In this document: in pieces, positions 1 to 7,783 of the stretch
Layout of the letters: every line of letters begins with the position of its first letter
Numbering within the stretch: position 1 is the stretch's first letter
DNA from: Hemicentrotus pulcherrimus
Lineage: Eukaryota > Echinodermata > Echinoidea > Camarodonta > Strongylocentrotidae
Direction: 5' to 3'
DNA length: 13,123 nt
NCBI GenBank assembly: GCA_003118195.1
Contig: BEXV01000044.1
Location: 114,562-127,684, forward strand
The notes under the pieces: generated by a model
Databases searched by the model: none
Seen by the model: the letters and a program-made list of their open reading frames with translations, nothing else
Told to the model about the DNA's origin: nothing
Translations under genes and position numbers: made by a program

Positions 1-454
1 TGAAAACAAAAATTGTAGGAAATAGAAGTTCAAGACTGCTGCTGCAGCTTTTTCCAGGATATTGTATTAAAGAGCTGACTCGCCTATTTCTATACTGTAT
101 ATGCTCTTTTATTTTGAAATTAGAGCTAGCCTAGCTGGGCCGTTCAATTTCACACATCAGGATTTAGATGAAAAGAATTTGAGGAAGGACATGCCTTTAT
201 TCAGTGGCTGAGAATGGTAATTTGAGAGGTTGAATATGAAAGGATATATACATGTACATGTAAGTAAGAATCCATTGTTAGGAATCAATAAATTGCTAAC
301 GGTGTGCAAGAGATCACAGTTCTGTTGCTTTTGTTAGGTGGTATGTTTATTTTTTTTAGTATGCCTGCCAGAAAGAATAATAATTACTGCATAATACAAG
401 TCTCTTTCTGTAACATTTCTGTATCTAGTTTTTTGAAATAATAGAATTATAAAG
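1..454. other. AT-rich stretch, no gene seen
   Basis: No open frame with coding character, splice-flanked exon or RNA gene is visible. The stretch is AT-rich and includes one TACATGTACATGTA palindrome (249-262) of a type that recurs through the window. It ends at the left boundary of a TA-flanked transposon. Confidence 0.6.
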
Positions 455-468
455 TACCGTAAATCTCT

Positions 469-502
469 GTGTATAAGACGCACCCGTGTATAAGACACAC
501 CC
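469..502 (+). repeat. Tandem 17-bp subterminal repeat
   Basis: Two head-to-tail copies of GTGTATAAGACGCACCC (469-485) and GTGTATAAGACACACCC (486-502), differing at one base, lie just inside the left end of the outer transposon. Related GTGTATAAACCGCACC motifs occur at both ends of the inner element, so the motif is a family signature. Confidence 0.85.
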
Positions 503-505
503 CTA

Positions 506-522
506 TTTTTTGGGGGGGGGGG
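506..522. repeat. T6-G11 homopolymer junction
   Basis: A run of six T is followed by eleven G. A similar T11-G10 junction occurs at 10741-10761. Such tracts are slippage-prone and their exact length may be a sequencing or assembly error. Confidence 0.8.
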
Positions 523-677
523 AAGGAAAAAAAAAGTTTTTCTTGTTTTGTTGTTGTTGTTGTTTTGTTGCCGAAAACCCACGCGGGGACGGACCTTCAT
601 TTTACATCGAGGTGCAGTTGAAGTTGTGAACTTGTCACAAATAATAGTACCGTAATTAACGTTGTATAAACCGCCCT

Positions 678-705
678 GTGTATTAACCGCACCCCCGATT
701 ATGAC
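678..705 (+). repeat. Left copy of 28-bp subterminal direct repeat
   Basis: This segment (core ACCGCACCCCCGA) matches 1153-1180 in the same orientation at about 25 of 28 positions. It sits just inside the inner element's left end. Because the element ends are inverted repeats while these copies are direct, the structure is asymmetric. Confidence 0.8.
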
Positions 706-721
706 CTTTAAAATAAAGAAG

Positions 722-731
722 AAAAAAAAAA
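722..731 (-). terminator. T10 run, candidate Pol III terminator for the tRNA-like unit
   Basis: Ten A on the + strand read as T10 on the minus strand, four bases after the tRNA-like sequence ends. Runs of four or more T terminate RNA polymerase III, so the tRNA-like unit has a terminator in the right place. Whether it is used is unknown. Confidence 0.45.
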
Positions 732-734
732 TTG

Positions 735-816
735 ACGACGGCGGGATTCAAAGTCTTGCCGGCAGTTATTGAATGGGACCCCGAAACCAGCGCCTTAAGC
801 CGCGCGGCCATCCTGC
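735..816 (-). pseudogene. tRNA-like (class II, Leu/Ser-type) pseudo-tRNA inside a transposon
   Basis: Read on the minus strand the segment starts GCAGGATGGCCGCGCGG then CTTAAGGCGCTGG, which closely resembles the 5' half of eukaryotic tRNA-Leu/tRNA-Ser genes. TGGCCGCGCGG (810-800) is an A-box-like element, and a D-stem GCC/GGC can pair. About 46 bp further on, ACTTTGAATCC (754-744) resembles a degraded B box (consensus GGTTCGAATCC), followed by CCGCC. The A-to-B spacing suits a tRNA with a long variable arm. The anticodon, T and acceptor stems do not pair properly and no clear anticodon can be assigned, so it is not a working tRNA. It may be a tRNA-derived SINE head or a captured tRNA fragment. 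The resemblance is from recall, not a search. Confidence 0.55.
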
Positions 817-1152
817 ATTGATGCCATAACCTACAGTTTTTTGTAATTTATACATTGAAATGGCTTGAAAACGGCGACTTTGCACGCTGGATGCTTCGCG
901 ACGGGTCCGTTAAACGGCCCCTTATTTTACTTTTGCAATGGATTGGCACGAACTTAGATCAAGATCTGTCGGCAGATGTTCTTTTTGGAAGATTATTTGC
1001 GTCTTCATGTCAACAATGTAAGATAAAATTGTCGGCAAAATGTGTGGGAAATGTCCTGTACCATAGTGGTATAGTTATTGAACAATTTTAGTCCCATGTG
1101 TTCAAATTCGTGCTGGTTTTGACTTGCTTTTTGTTTTGTTTTTGGGTGCAAC

Positions 1153-1214
1153 GTGTATAAACCGCACCCCCGACTTTGACATTTTTTGGCGGCAAAAAGG
1201 TGCAGTTTATACAC
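1153..1214. repeat. Right-end subterminal hairpin of the inner element
   Basis: GTGTATAAACCGCACC (1153-1168) and GGTGCAGTTTATACAC (1199-1214) are inverted copies matching at 15 of 16 positions with a 30-nt loop. The left arm is also the start of the right copy (1153-1180) of the 28-bp direct repeat. The right end therefore carries the motif twice in opposite orientation and could fold into a strong hairpin. Confidence 0.8.
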
Positions 1215-1545
1215 CGTTAATTATGGTAATAGGCTTCATTATACCAAGTGTCCCACACCAGCCTCTTCACATCACCTAGCAGAAGCACTGTGTTCTATGC
1301 CAAACATCAATACTCATGCATTACTTTCAAACCAAGATGACAGACAAATTTGAGTGTTGTTGTAGTTTCCGAGTGGTGAGTCAACACACTGAATACTGAG
1401 CTGGGAGACATTGCCAGGCATTGCGCCATAAATCGAAACTATTTAAAAAAAAAAAAAGTGCGTCTTAAACATGGAGATTTACGGTAGTAAAATCTTCAGA
1501 ATTGGTGAAATTGATCAAAAGCAAATTGTAATTTCTCCCCACATA

Positions 1546-1844
1546 AACACACATTCACATTATTCTTCTGAATTTGGTATTCTCTTACATTTTTGTTGAA
1601 AGACCACAACAGTAACAGTTGCCAATTTGAACAGGAAAGGTTGATCCCTTCAGCTCTTCAATGAATTCTTTACCCTTGATATAATCTCATGATTATGAAC
1701 ACACATTCGCATTATTCTTCTGAATCAGGTATTCTCTTACATTTTCGTTGAAAGACCTCAACAGTAACACCAAAGTTGCCAATTTAAACAGGAGAGGTTG
1801 ATCCCTCTAGCTCTTCAATGAATTCTTGAACCTGGATATAATCT
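1546..1844 (+). repeat. Tandem duplication, unit about 150 bp, two copies
   Basis: Copy 1 (1546-1687) and copy 2 (1698-1844) share an ordered series of blocks: AACACACATTC, ATTATTCTTCTGAA, GGTATTCTCTTACATTTT, GTTGAAAGACC, CAACAGTAACA, GTTGCCAATTT, GGTTGATCCCT, AGCTCTTCAATGAATTCTT and GATATAATCT. Differences are scattered substitutions plus a short insertion near CACCAAA in copy 2, so the duplication is not very recent. The offset is about 152 bp. No coding potential is visible. It lies between the nested transposons and a related truncated element. Confidence 0.88.
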
Positions 1845-1958
1845 AAAGAGTATAAAGTGATGTATTGCTTTGAGGGACATGTGTATGGCTGTCAGAACGT
1901 AACCCTTCTTGGAAGCGAAGCAAGCTCACATCAGAATAAGATCGTAGAGAAAGAAGTA

Positions 1959-2095
1959 CCATATTTTCCGGTGTAAACGCCGCAGTATTTTTGGGAGAGA
2001 AAAAAAATCAAAAAGTCGGGGTGCGGCGTATATACGGCAACAGAGTAAAAAAAAAAAATAAAAATCAAGCCAAAACCAGCACAAATTTGCAAATT
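1959..2095 (+). mobile_element. Truncated single end of a related TA-type transposon
   Basis: The sequence starts TA then CCATATTTTCCGGTGTAAAC (from 1957), like the inner element's right end read in reverse. The match continues in the same order: TCAAAAAGTCGGGG, TGCGGCGTATATACG, poly-A, then CAAAACCAGCACAAATTTG. The inner element's reverse strand has TCAAAGTCGGGG, TGCGGTTTATACACG, an A-rich stretch and CAAAACCAGCACGAATTTG at the corresponding places. Similarity fades near 2095 and no matching second end is found downstream, so this is a one-ended relic. The poly-A interior is longer than in the relative. Confidence 0.72.
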
Positions 2096-3015
2096 GTCAA
2101 TAGTATGTGACAATATCGGGTATGATGTACTCTGTGCACCTGCCTGAATTTGGTACATACAATATACATGAACATTATAACCAGTATATATATACCCTGT
2201 TCAGAGCCAGAAAGAGCTTACATGTAACTCTGTGTTAAAATGTACATGTATAAGTCTATGAGTTAAGACCCATATGGCTTTCAACAGATGCTATAAATAT
2301 ACACATTGTACACAATGCTTTTTCTATTGCTGTTGAATGACATTACCTCATCTCATAGTGATTGCATACATTATATTCTTTTGAACCAGTGTTTCGCTTT
2401 GTTTCTTTTTGAATAGTTTGTATTATAAGCCTTTTGGATATGAATGAATGACTTCACATCTAAAGGAGATTTTTGGTCAAATCACTAGCAAATTAACATT
2501 ACAAAATGTGAATCAGCACTTTTGAAATTTGTGGATGTAATTTAAACAGTTTGGAGTTAGACTTACTAATAACAGTGGATTTACAATGTCAAAGTGCACA
2601 AAACAACCAGACAAAAAAATCTCCCAAAATAACAACAACAAACAAACCCATAATGATAAATATGTGTATGTATTATGTTTCAAAGTATATATGTGCAGGG
2701 TTTGATAAAATATATTAATTTATCTTTATTTATTCATACAGGTTTACAGGTTTACGTGTAATCTTTGTATGTGCTTGAAAGCATAGATAAAGAGATTGAA
2801 CATTTATATAATGCTGTGAATTTATGCAGGCCTACTGTACAGTTCAAAAAATTACCTCAATGATTGATGCTTAAATTATTTCTTTATTGCTCAGAATGGA
2901 AACTCTTAGGATTTTAGGCAAAAAATGTAAAATTGTCATAAAGCCTTTTTTGTATGCATCTCACAACTCTATAAAGTTAAGAGTTTTAGAGAGCTTTGGC
3001 CTTGATGTCCACAAG
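2096..3015. other. AT-rich stretch, no gene seen
   Basis: Low-GC sequence with short AT-rich and A-rich runs (for example around 2610-2645). No exon-like open frame with splice sites, RNA gene or repeat pair was recognised. Confidence 0.55.
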
Positions 3016-3525
3016 TTAAAGGTATTACAAAGTTTTGGTATGGGGTCATGAATTTGGTTCAAATGAACATATTGGAAGCATATGTGATCCTACAATATGC
3101 AGTGATCGATGTCACGGTTGAAATAGAGTCTGAAGTTATGAAATTATTAATAACAAACTCTTTATGTTGTATAGCGCCCTCTCAAGGTCATGATATTGAT
3201 TAAGCTATAGAACAATGTTTCTTGACTAATTTTGACCGATAAGCTATTCCCGTTTGGTAGGTATATATCACAACTACATATTCTGAAATTTTCAGGGTCG
3301 CAGCTACCATTGTACGGCCGTATGCGCTATTTGATATTTATCAAAATTTATCGGGAGTACCGATAAATTTTTATTTTCATTTTTTCTCGAAAGCAGTAGT
3401 GTTTTAGTGGCTAATTTTTTTAGTGCTTATTATACATCCACAGGGGCATCCAAATATATCAAAATTGTAGAGAATCATTATCCACCAAATTTTCAAAATT
3501 TCCCAAAACTTTGTATTACCTTTAA
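3016..3525. mobile_element. Complete TTAA-flanked MITE, about 510 bp
   Basis: The left end is TTAA then AGGTATTACAAAGTTTTGG. The right end is the reverse complement of AGGTAATACAAAGTTTTGG followed by TTAA (3522-3525). The 19-bp terminal inverted repeats differ at one base, and both are bounded by TTAA, the target duplication of Kolobok and piggyBac transposons. The leading AGG suggests Kolobok, as inference. Similarity between arms continues weakly (AATTTGG, then ATGA) past the 19 bp. The interior encodes nothing recognisable; it contains TATAGCGCCCTCT at about 3171 and a strong hairpin at 3343-3371. No transposase is present, so it is non-autonomous. Confidence 0.8.
3343..3371. repeat. 12-bp perfect stem hairpin inside the TTAA MITE
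   Basis: AAAATTTATCGG (3343-3354) and CCGATAAATTTT (3360-3371) are perfect reverse complements separated by GAGTA. It lies about two thirds of the way through the MITE. Role unknown. Confidence 0.85.
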
Positions 3526-5257
3526 GTGGATGGGTTTTTCCCATTTACTTGATGAATTAAGAAGGTTGATTTTTATCTCTGTGGAATTTCAGCCAAGCTA
3601 CCGGTAACCCACTTTCTCCTCAATAATGTGATGGCAAGGGGAGGGAGATGTTTATCTCCCTGATACTCTTTCATCTCATGTAATACATTCAATGCTTGCC
3701 TAGTAGCCCCAGGTATGCAAGTACATGTAGGCACAGAAGAACGTTTTTTGTTGAAAGGTTGTGTTGACTACTGATAGGGTAACTTGTGTATGGAGAAGAA
3801 AAACAATTTTTTTTTTTTGTATTTCAGATTCTTGATTGTGTAGTTAATATGCAGGGAAGAACTTAATTAAAAAGATAGGAATTATGGCAACATTTCAGCA
3901 ATATCACAGATTGAAGCAGTCAATGTCACAAACATTCATAAAAACTGCACACAGATGTTCGTGCAGACCTAAGTATTTATAACTTTTTATTTCATTTCAT
4001 TTCCAAAGCACTCCATGTAATTTACATGTTTATTATTATAATCTTTAATATAGTTACAACTACATGTACATGTATATTAGGCCTATTCATACCCCTTGTA
4101 AATTTGATGTTTTTTGTGTTTTAGTAACTCAAGAATAAAAGGTGGACTGGCTGAATTAGGAACTTTGTTGAATACTTTTTGATGTAAGATTATGTAACAT
4201 TCTCAAGAAACTTACTTGTACATGTTATACAAATCAATGTTTTCACATGCTTAAAAAATGACAAAACTTGGTAAGGATACGAATAATTTAGTTATTAACG
4301 GTATATAAATGAAAAGAAGTTGAAAGCTCACAAAGTTTTTGGGCCTGTACCCGATACCTACTCCACACTTCCTGATTTCACTCGGTTACATGCAAGCAGG
4401 TGTAGTTTTAACCACTTTTTCAAATGGGCCATTGTTGATAGATAAGATATTTAGCATCCAGGTGAGTGTTTGTAATGTATCGGTTGAGTTTGGAGTAGAT
4501 TAAGTCGACATGAGTGATATAGCCAGATTAGTTTACCTTACCTAGATGTTTTCAAACCTGCTTCTTATTTCCAGCTTTTGAATACCAAACACTTTTATGC
4601 CCACTTGCGCGCAGCATGCTGCCACATTCATGTGTAGGCTTGTTGAAGATGTTGTGTTTTGTAGTTTATTAATGGTGTAGGATGCGCGACTTGTGACTAC
4701 ATGTATCCTTGTTACCGGTATGTCCAATTTCTAATAGCAAGCAGCCTTTTCAAGAGGTCAAAATAACTACATATATCGGAAATTATTTGATTTCATCTTT
4801 TGAATTGACAGCATACAGTTCAACTTCATGTACATAAACATTAATATTGAGCAAAAAATTGACTTTCTCCTAGCAGTGGACCTTTTACACCAAAAGTACT
4901 GTGTATATTTGGTTATGAATGATATTAATGTTTTTTAGTAAAAGTGTCTCGCACGTAGTAGTAGATCCTTTCCAATTTACACCAACAAACATATGTAGAT
5001 TTGGTTACGATGACTCATAAATCATGTCATAACTTATCATAATATCAGGCCTGCCAATCCCTTGCCTGACAGCCTGCCAAACTCTCTCCCTCCTTTTATT
5101 TGCGAGATGAGATCGCTAATACCGTGGGATGCCCGTTTAAACTGAGCGGTTGCCATGAATACGAACATCAGACGTAATAGTGGAGTCATCGCAAGTGCAC
5201 TCACTGTAATTCAATGAAATGCAATGTGATGGGGATCTGCTAGCCATGATTATGTAT
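3526..5257. other. No gene seen; mostly AT-rich, GC-richer segment near 5045-5245
   Basis: No coding exon or RNA gene is recognisable. The segment includes a T-rich run near 3808-3819, a TACATGTACATGTA palindrome (4061-4074) and a TACCGGTA octamer (4713-4720, also at 3599-3606). From about 5045 to 5245 the base composition is noticeably less AT-rich, without splice signals or a long open frame. That could be a regulatory element or unique conserved sequence; nothing in the window decides it. Confidence 0.5.
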
Positions 5258-5462
5258 GAACGTGAGGTTGGATTTTCTAACCATGAAGGATAGAAACCTA
5301 TTTCTATAGCTCTTGTTTGGTGTACAGTGTGTATCATGAAAAAGAGAGTGAACGTGAGGTTGAGTTTTCAAACCATTAATAATAGAGCCTATTTCTATAG
5401 CTCTTGTTTGGTGTACAGTGTGTATCATGAAAAAGAGTGAACATGAGGTACGGGTTTTCAAA
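5258..5462 (+). repeat. Minisatellite-like tandem repeat, unit about 90 bp, 2.3 copies
   Basis: Copies start at 5258, 5350 and 5439 (periods 92 and 89). Each starts GAACGTGAGGTTG or a close variant, followed by TTTTCAAACCAT-like sequence. Copies 1 and 2 then share a near-identical block covering CTATTTCTATAGCTCTTG and TTTGGTGTACAGTGTGTATC, ending ATGAAAAAGAG. The third copy stops after GGGTTTTCAAA. Copies 1 and 2 are almost identical in the second half and diverged in the first, and a two-base AG difference in the GAGAGT/GAGT end sets the period change. Confidence 0.9.
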
Positions 5463-6399
5463 GGTGTGATGTGCAATGTGCAATATTACACAGTCTAATA
5501 TCCAAATGTTATCCTCTTTGTCATTATTATTTGATAACAAAGGATGAACTAAAGCAGACATCTTCCCTCATTTGCTTTCTTGCCTTCAAATTCATATCAT
5601 GTCAATTACTTTTTTTACTTACAGGTAATGTTTCACTACTAACTACAAAATTATGATTTATTTCTTAAATATGGAGTAAAATCATATCTGACCCTTTGAT
5701 GAAAAGCCCATTCGTATGAGCTTGGGTAATTAGGTTTTTAGCTTAATGCATATTAACACAGATATAAATATAAATACATGTTAGTTATATGTCAGTTTTC
5801 TTCTTATGAGAATGTAAAGGTCTCTGTCACTAAAAAATAATGGGAGTGTAGAAGATTAAAAAATACATAAAAGTTGCGGGAAAGTCCTTATATACACGTA
5901 CAGAAGAAAGAACCCTTATAAACACCAAGAAAATGTGTTATATATCTAAATACTTTTATTGGATAGAAATGGACAATAGGTAAATGTACTTGCATCACTT
6001 TTTTCTCTTAGTAAAAGTATTCTCAAATGAAAATAATATGCCAAATTACCATAATTTTGCCTCTGACTGGAGTCTAATCTTTTCTATTTTAGTTCCTTCA
6101 CTTGTGTGATGTTATTAACATAGTCCAAGCTTTTATACGATCTTCATTGAAATTATTTCTTATATTTTATCATTAGATATTTCCTCCCCCCTTTCCTGAC
6201 ATTAAATCAGGTCCTCATGTTATTTGAAAACAATGATTAAAATAAACATGTTATGTAATGTACAGTAAATCAGTCATTTTCTATTACTCAGGATTCTTAT
6301 ATTGAAATTGATTTACGGAACTAAATCTATGTGCGTGCTTTGAGATGCACTCAGCAAAGCAAGTTCTATATTAAATAATCTCTGATCATACATGTACAT
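5463..6399. other. AT-rich upstream flank, no gene seen
   Basis: AT-rich sequence with a pyrimidine-rich patch (6181-6197) and a TACATGTACATGTA palindrome (6389-6402). No exon, RNA gene or paired repeat recognised. It lies directly upstream of the presumed promoter of the EHBP1-like gene. Confidence 0.5.
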
Positions 6400-6535
6400 G
6401 TATATAATATTTTGCATGCGTTCAATGACACCGTGAGACTATTGATTTGCCCTCAGGAAGAATGCCCCTCATGCAGCCTCAGTAATAATCCTCATTCATT
6501 TCATCTCCCAATGCAAGCAGGCTGTATTGTATTAA

Positions 6536-6540
6536 CCAAT
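6536..6540 (+). promoter_or_regulatory. CCAAT box
   Basis: ATTAACCAATAAC contains a forward CCAAT pentamer at the upstream edge of the CpG-richer block. A five-base match alone is weak; position gives it some weight. Confidence 0.3.
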
Positions 6541-6869
6541 AACAAATTCTCATTTGACTCCCATCTCATACATTCACACAGAACTTGGTTTGAGAGAGAG
6601 AGGTTGAGAAAGGTTGAGGCTCATTACGCAGTCAACGCCACATCCATTCAATACACCCGGGCTCGGCGTCCCCACGAGGAGCTAATTAAGTGTGTGATCG
6701 CAGCGGAGTACCGTCACAGGTGTCCTTACGCTTGCTTCACACGCTACCTGTGACAGAGACATGAGAGGGGTCGTCTTCGAATGACCAGGTCATCCATCGA
6801 CGTTACGTGAGCCTCCTTTGAGTCACTGCGTAGGAGGCCGGTCGTTCGGTCAAGTCAAGCTTGGTAAAG
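6540..6869 (+). promoter_or_regulatory. Probable promoter and first non-coding exon of the EHBP1-like gene
   Basis: This block is clearly richer in GC and CpG than its surroundings, with CpGs clustered around 6628-6860 in a CpG-poor background. A CCAAT box lies at 6536-6540 and a palindromic CGACGTTACGTGAG-like element at about 6798-6811. The block ends with a good donor, AAAG|GTAAGG (intron from 6870); GTAAAG at 6864 is a weaker alternative. The next acceptor on this strand at a strong site is 9074, so the block would be a 5' UTR exon spliced to the coding exon. The transcription start cannot be placed. The open frame 6412-6753 across it looks incidental and does not reach the donor. Confidence 0.5.
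6713..6754. promoter_or_regulatory. 9-bp perfect inverted repeat in the promoter block
   Basis: GTCACAGGT (6713-6721) and ACCTGTGAC (6746-6754) are exact reverse complements with a 24-bp spacer. The left arm continues into CAGGTGT, an E-box/Snail- or T-box-like core. It could be paired binding sites or an RNA stem in the 5' UTR if the start lies upstream. Confidence 0.5.
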
Positions 6870-7294
6870 GTAAGGGGTTCAGGGTGGTGTGGGTGGATTT
6901 TTGGTTGCATCATGTAGATTTATGCATGCTGTTACAGTGTGCCTTGAATTATTAGTCATGCTATGTAATTAAGTGTGGACACCTTCGAGTATTGATCTGT
7001 TGTGTGTCAGACAGGTTCTATGTATATCCATTCATGTTCAGGTATGCATGAAGTGTAATCATTAGATGATATTTAATATAGAGGTAATTAGCAGTTATTG
7101 GGAGGGATGAAATTTAGGTTTGATTTTATTTGTTGATGCTATGTCATGCTAGGAACAGAATTAGTAATTCTCATTGAATTTTTTTCTACCACTAAATATA
7201 TAGCAATATTCTTAGAACTTTCAGGGATGTTTCAATGTATATTTCGCATTATATGCCAAAGGTATAAATTTAACCCTAACCCAACTCCCATCAG

Positions 7295-7320
7295 AAACAA
7301 AAAACCTGTATTTTTTGTTT
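7295..7320. repeat. 10-bp perfect hairpin
   Basis: AAACAAAAAA (7295-7304) and TTTTTTGTTT (7311-7320) pair perfectly around CCTGTA. It is low in complexity, so it may have no function. Confidence 0.7.
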
Positions 7321-7439
7321 AATTGTAAGGAAAGTTAGTTATTAAACTTAAAATGGAAACCCTGTGGTATGTGGCATTGTAAATGTACCATCATTTGTGA
7401 AAGGGGGAATAAAGAGATCCTTACAGAGAGGGAGGGGTT

Positions 7440-7500
7440 AAAGGGGAAAGAGGGAAGAGAGAGAAAGAGAGGGAGAAGAGGAGGGTGGAGGGGGAGGGGG
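7440..7500 (+). repeat. Polypurine (GA-rich) tract
   Basis: Sixty-one bases contain only purines except a single T at 7486, and the 3' part has runs GGG, GGGGG and GGGGG with short loops, plus an earlier GGG. Such tracts can form triplex (H-DNA) or a G-quadruplex with one long loop. It lies in the presumed first intron; a more loosely purine-rich stretch precedes it from about 7401. Confidence 0.85.
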
Positions 7501-7783
7501 TTGAAATGTCCCAGACATTGGGTGGACAAGATAGGTCTGTCCTCATGCCAGAATAACACAGGAAGTGGTTATTTCCACAGGACATGCTTCCAGATTACAC
7601 TTAATTACTTGTGAAGGGGGTGAGGTAGGTACAACAATCATTGAGGTACCACCTAGCAATAGCTCAACATTGCATATATACAGGACGATATGCGATCCTT
7701 GGTATTATCAAGTGGATAGTGTAGAGGTGTAGTGATTGGGTTGTCTTTCTTTGTTTTGTTTTCATACATAGCATCATTCGTAA

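Larger units (their letters stand above)
650..1226. mobile_element. Inner TA-flanked TIR transposon inserted in the outer one
   Basis: The left end reads TA then CCGTAATTAACGTTGTATAA (from 648). The right end, read on the opposite strand from 1228, reads TA then CCATAATTAACGGTGTATAA and continues AACTGCACC. These inverted ends of about 25 bp resemble the outer element's ends (TACCGTAA, GTATAA, GC), so the two belong to one broad family. It lies wholly inside 457-1484 and is therefore the later insertion. A 28-bp subterminal direct repeat (678-705 and 1153-1180) and an internal tRNA-like sequence are its other landmarks. The open stretch 855-1091 inside it shows no transposase signature I recognise, so I treat the element as non-autonomous. 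Confidence 0.78.
457..1484. mobile_element. Non-autonomous TA-flanked TIR DNA transposon (outer element of a nest)
   Basis: The left end reads TACCGTAAATCTC followed by TGTATAAGACGCAC (from 455). The right end (to 1486) is its reverse complement with a few mismatches: GTGCGTCTTAA, a short spacer, then GAGATTTACGGTA. Matched inverted ends of about 29 bp, each bounded by TA, indicate a cut-and-paste DNA transposon with a TA target duplication, as in the Tc1/mariner/pogo group; the superfamily assignment is inference. Just inside the left end the 17-mer GTGTATAAGACGCACCC is repeated in tandem (469-485, 486-502, one mismatch), a plausible transposase-binding subterminal repeat. No transposase frame is present. 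Without the element inserted inside it, it would be about 450 bp, a MITE-like size. Confidence 0.8.

Noticed and set aside
855..1091. 78-residue open frame inside the inner transposon
   Set aside because: No transposase or other family recognised, no splice signals, and it lies in non-autonomous element sequence.
6400..6410. TATATAATAT as a TATA box
   Set aside because: It belongs to an AT-rich run following a palindromic repeat and lies over 100 bp before the CpG-richer block. Nothing separates it from background.
6412..6753. 113-residue open frame, the longest in the window
   Set aside because: It spans the presumed promoter and first exon, where higher GC lengthens chance frames. It has no recognisable domain and stops before the donor at 6870.
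7271..7282. TAACCCTAACCC, telomere-like
   Set aside because: Only two units, well within chance or a short interstitial relic.
7369..7614. Arg/Gly-rich open frame
   Set aside because: It is the translation of the polypurine tract, a low-complexity artefact.
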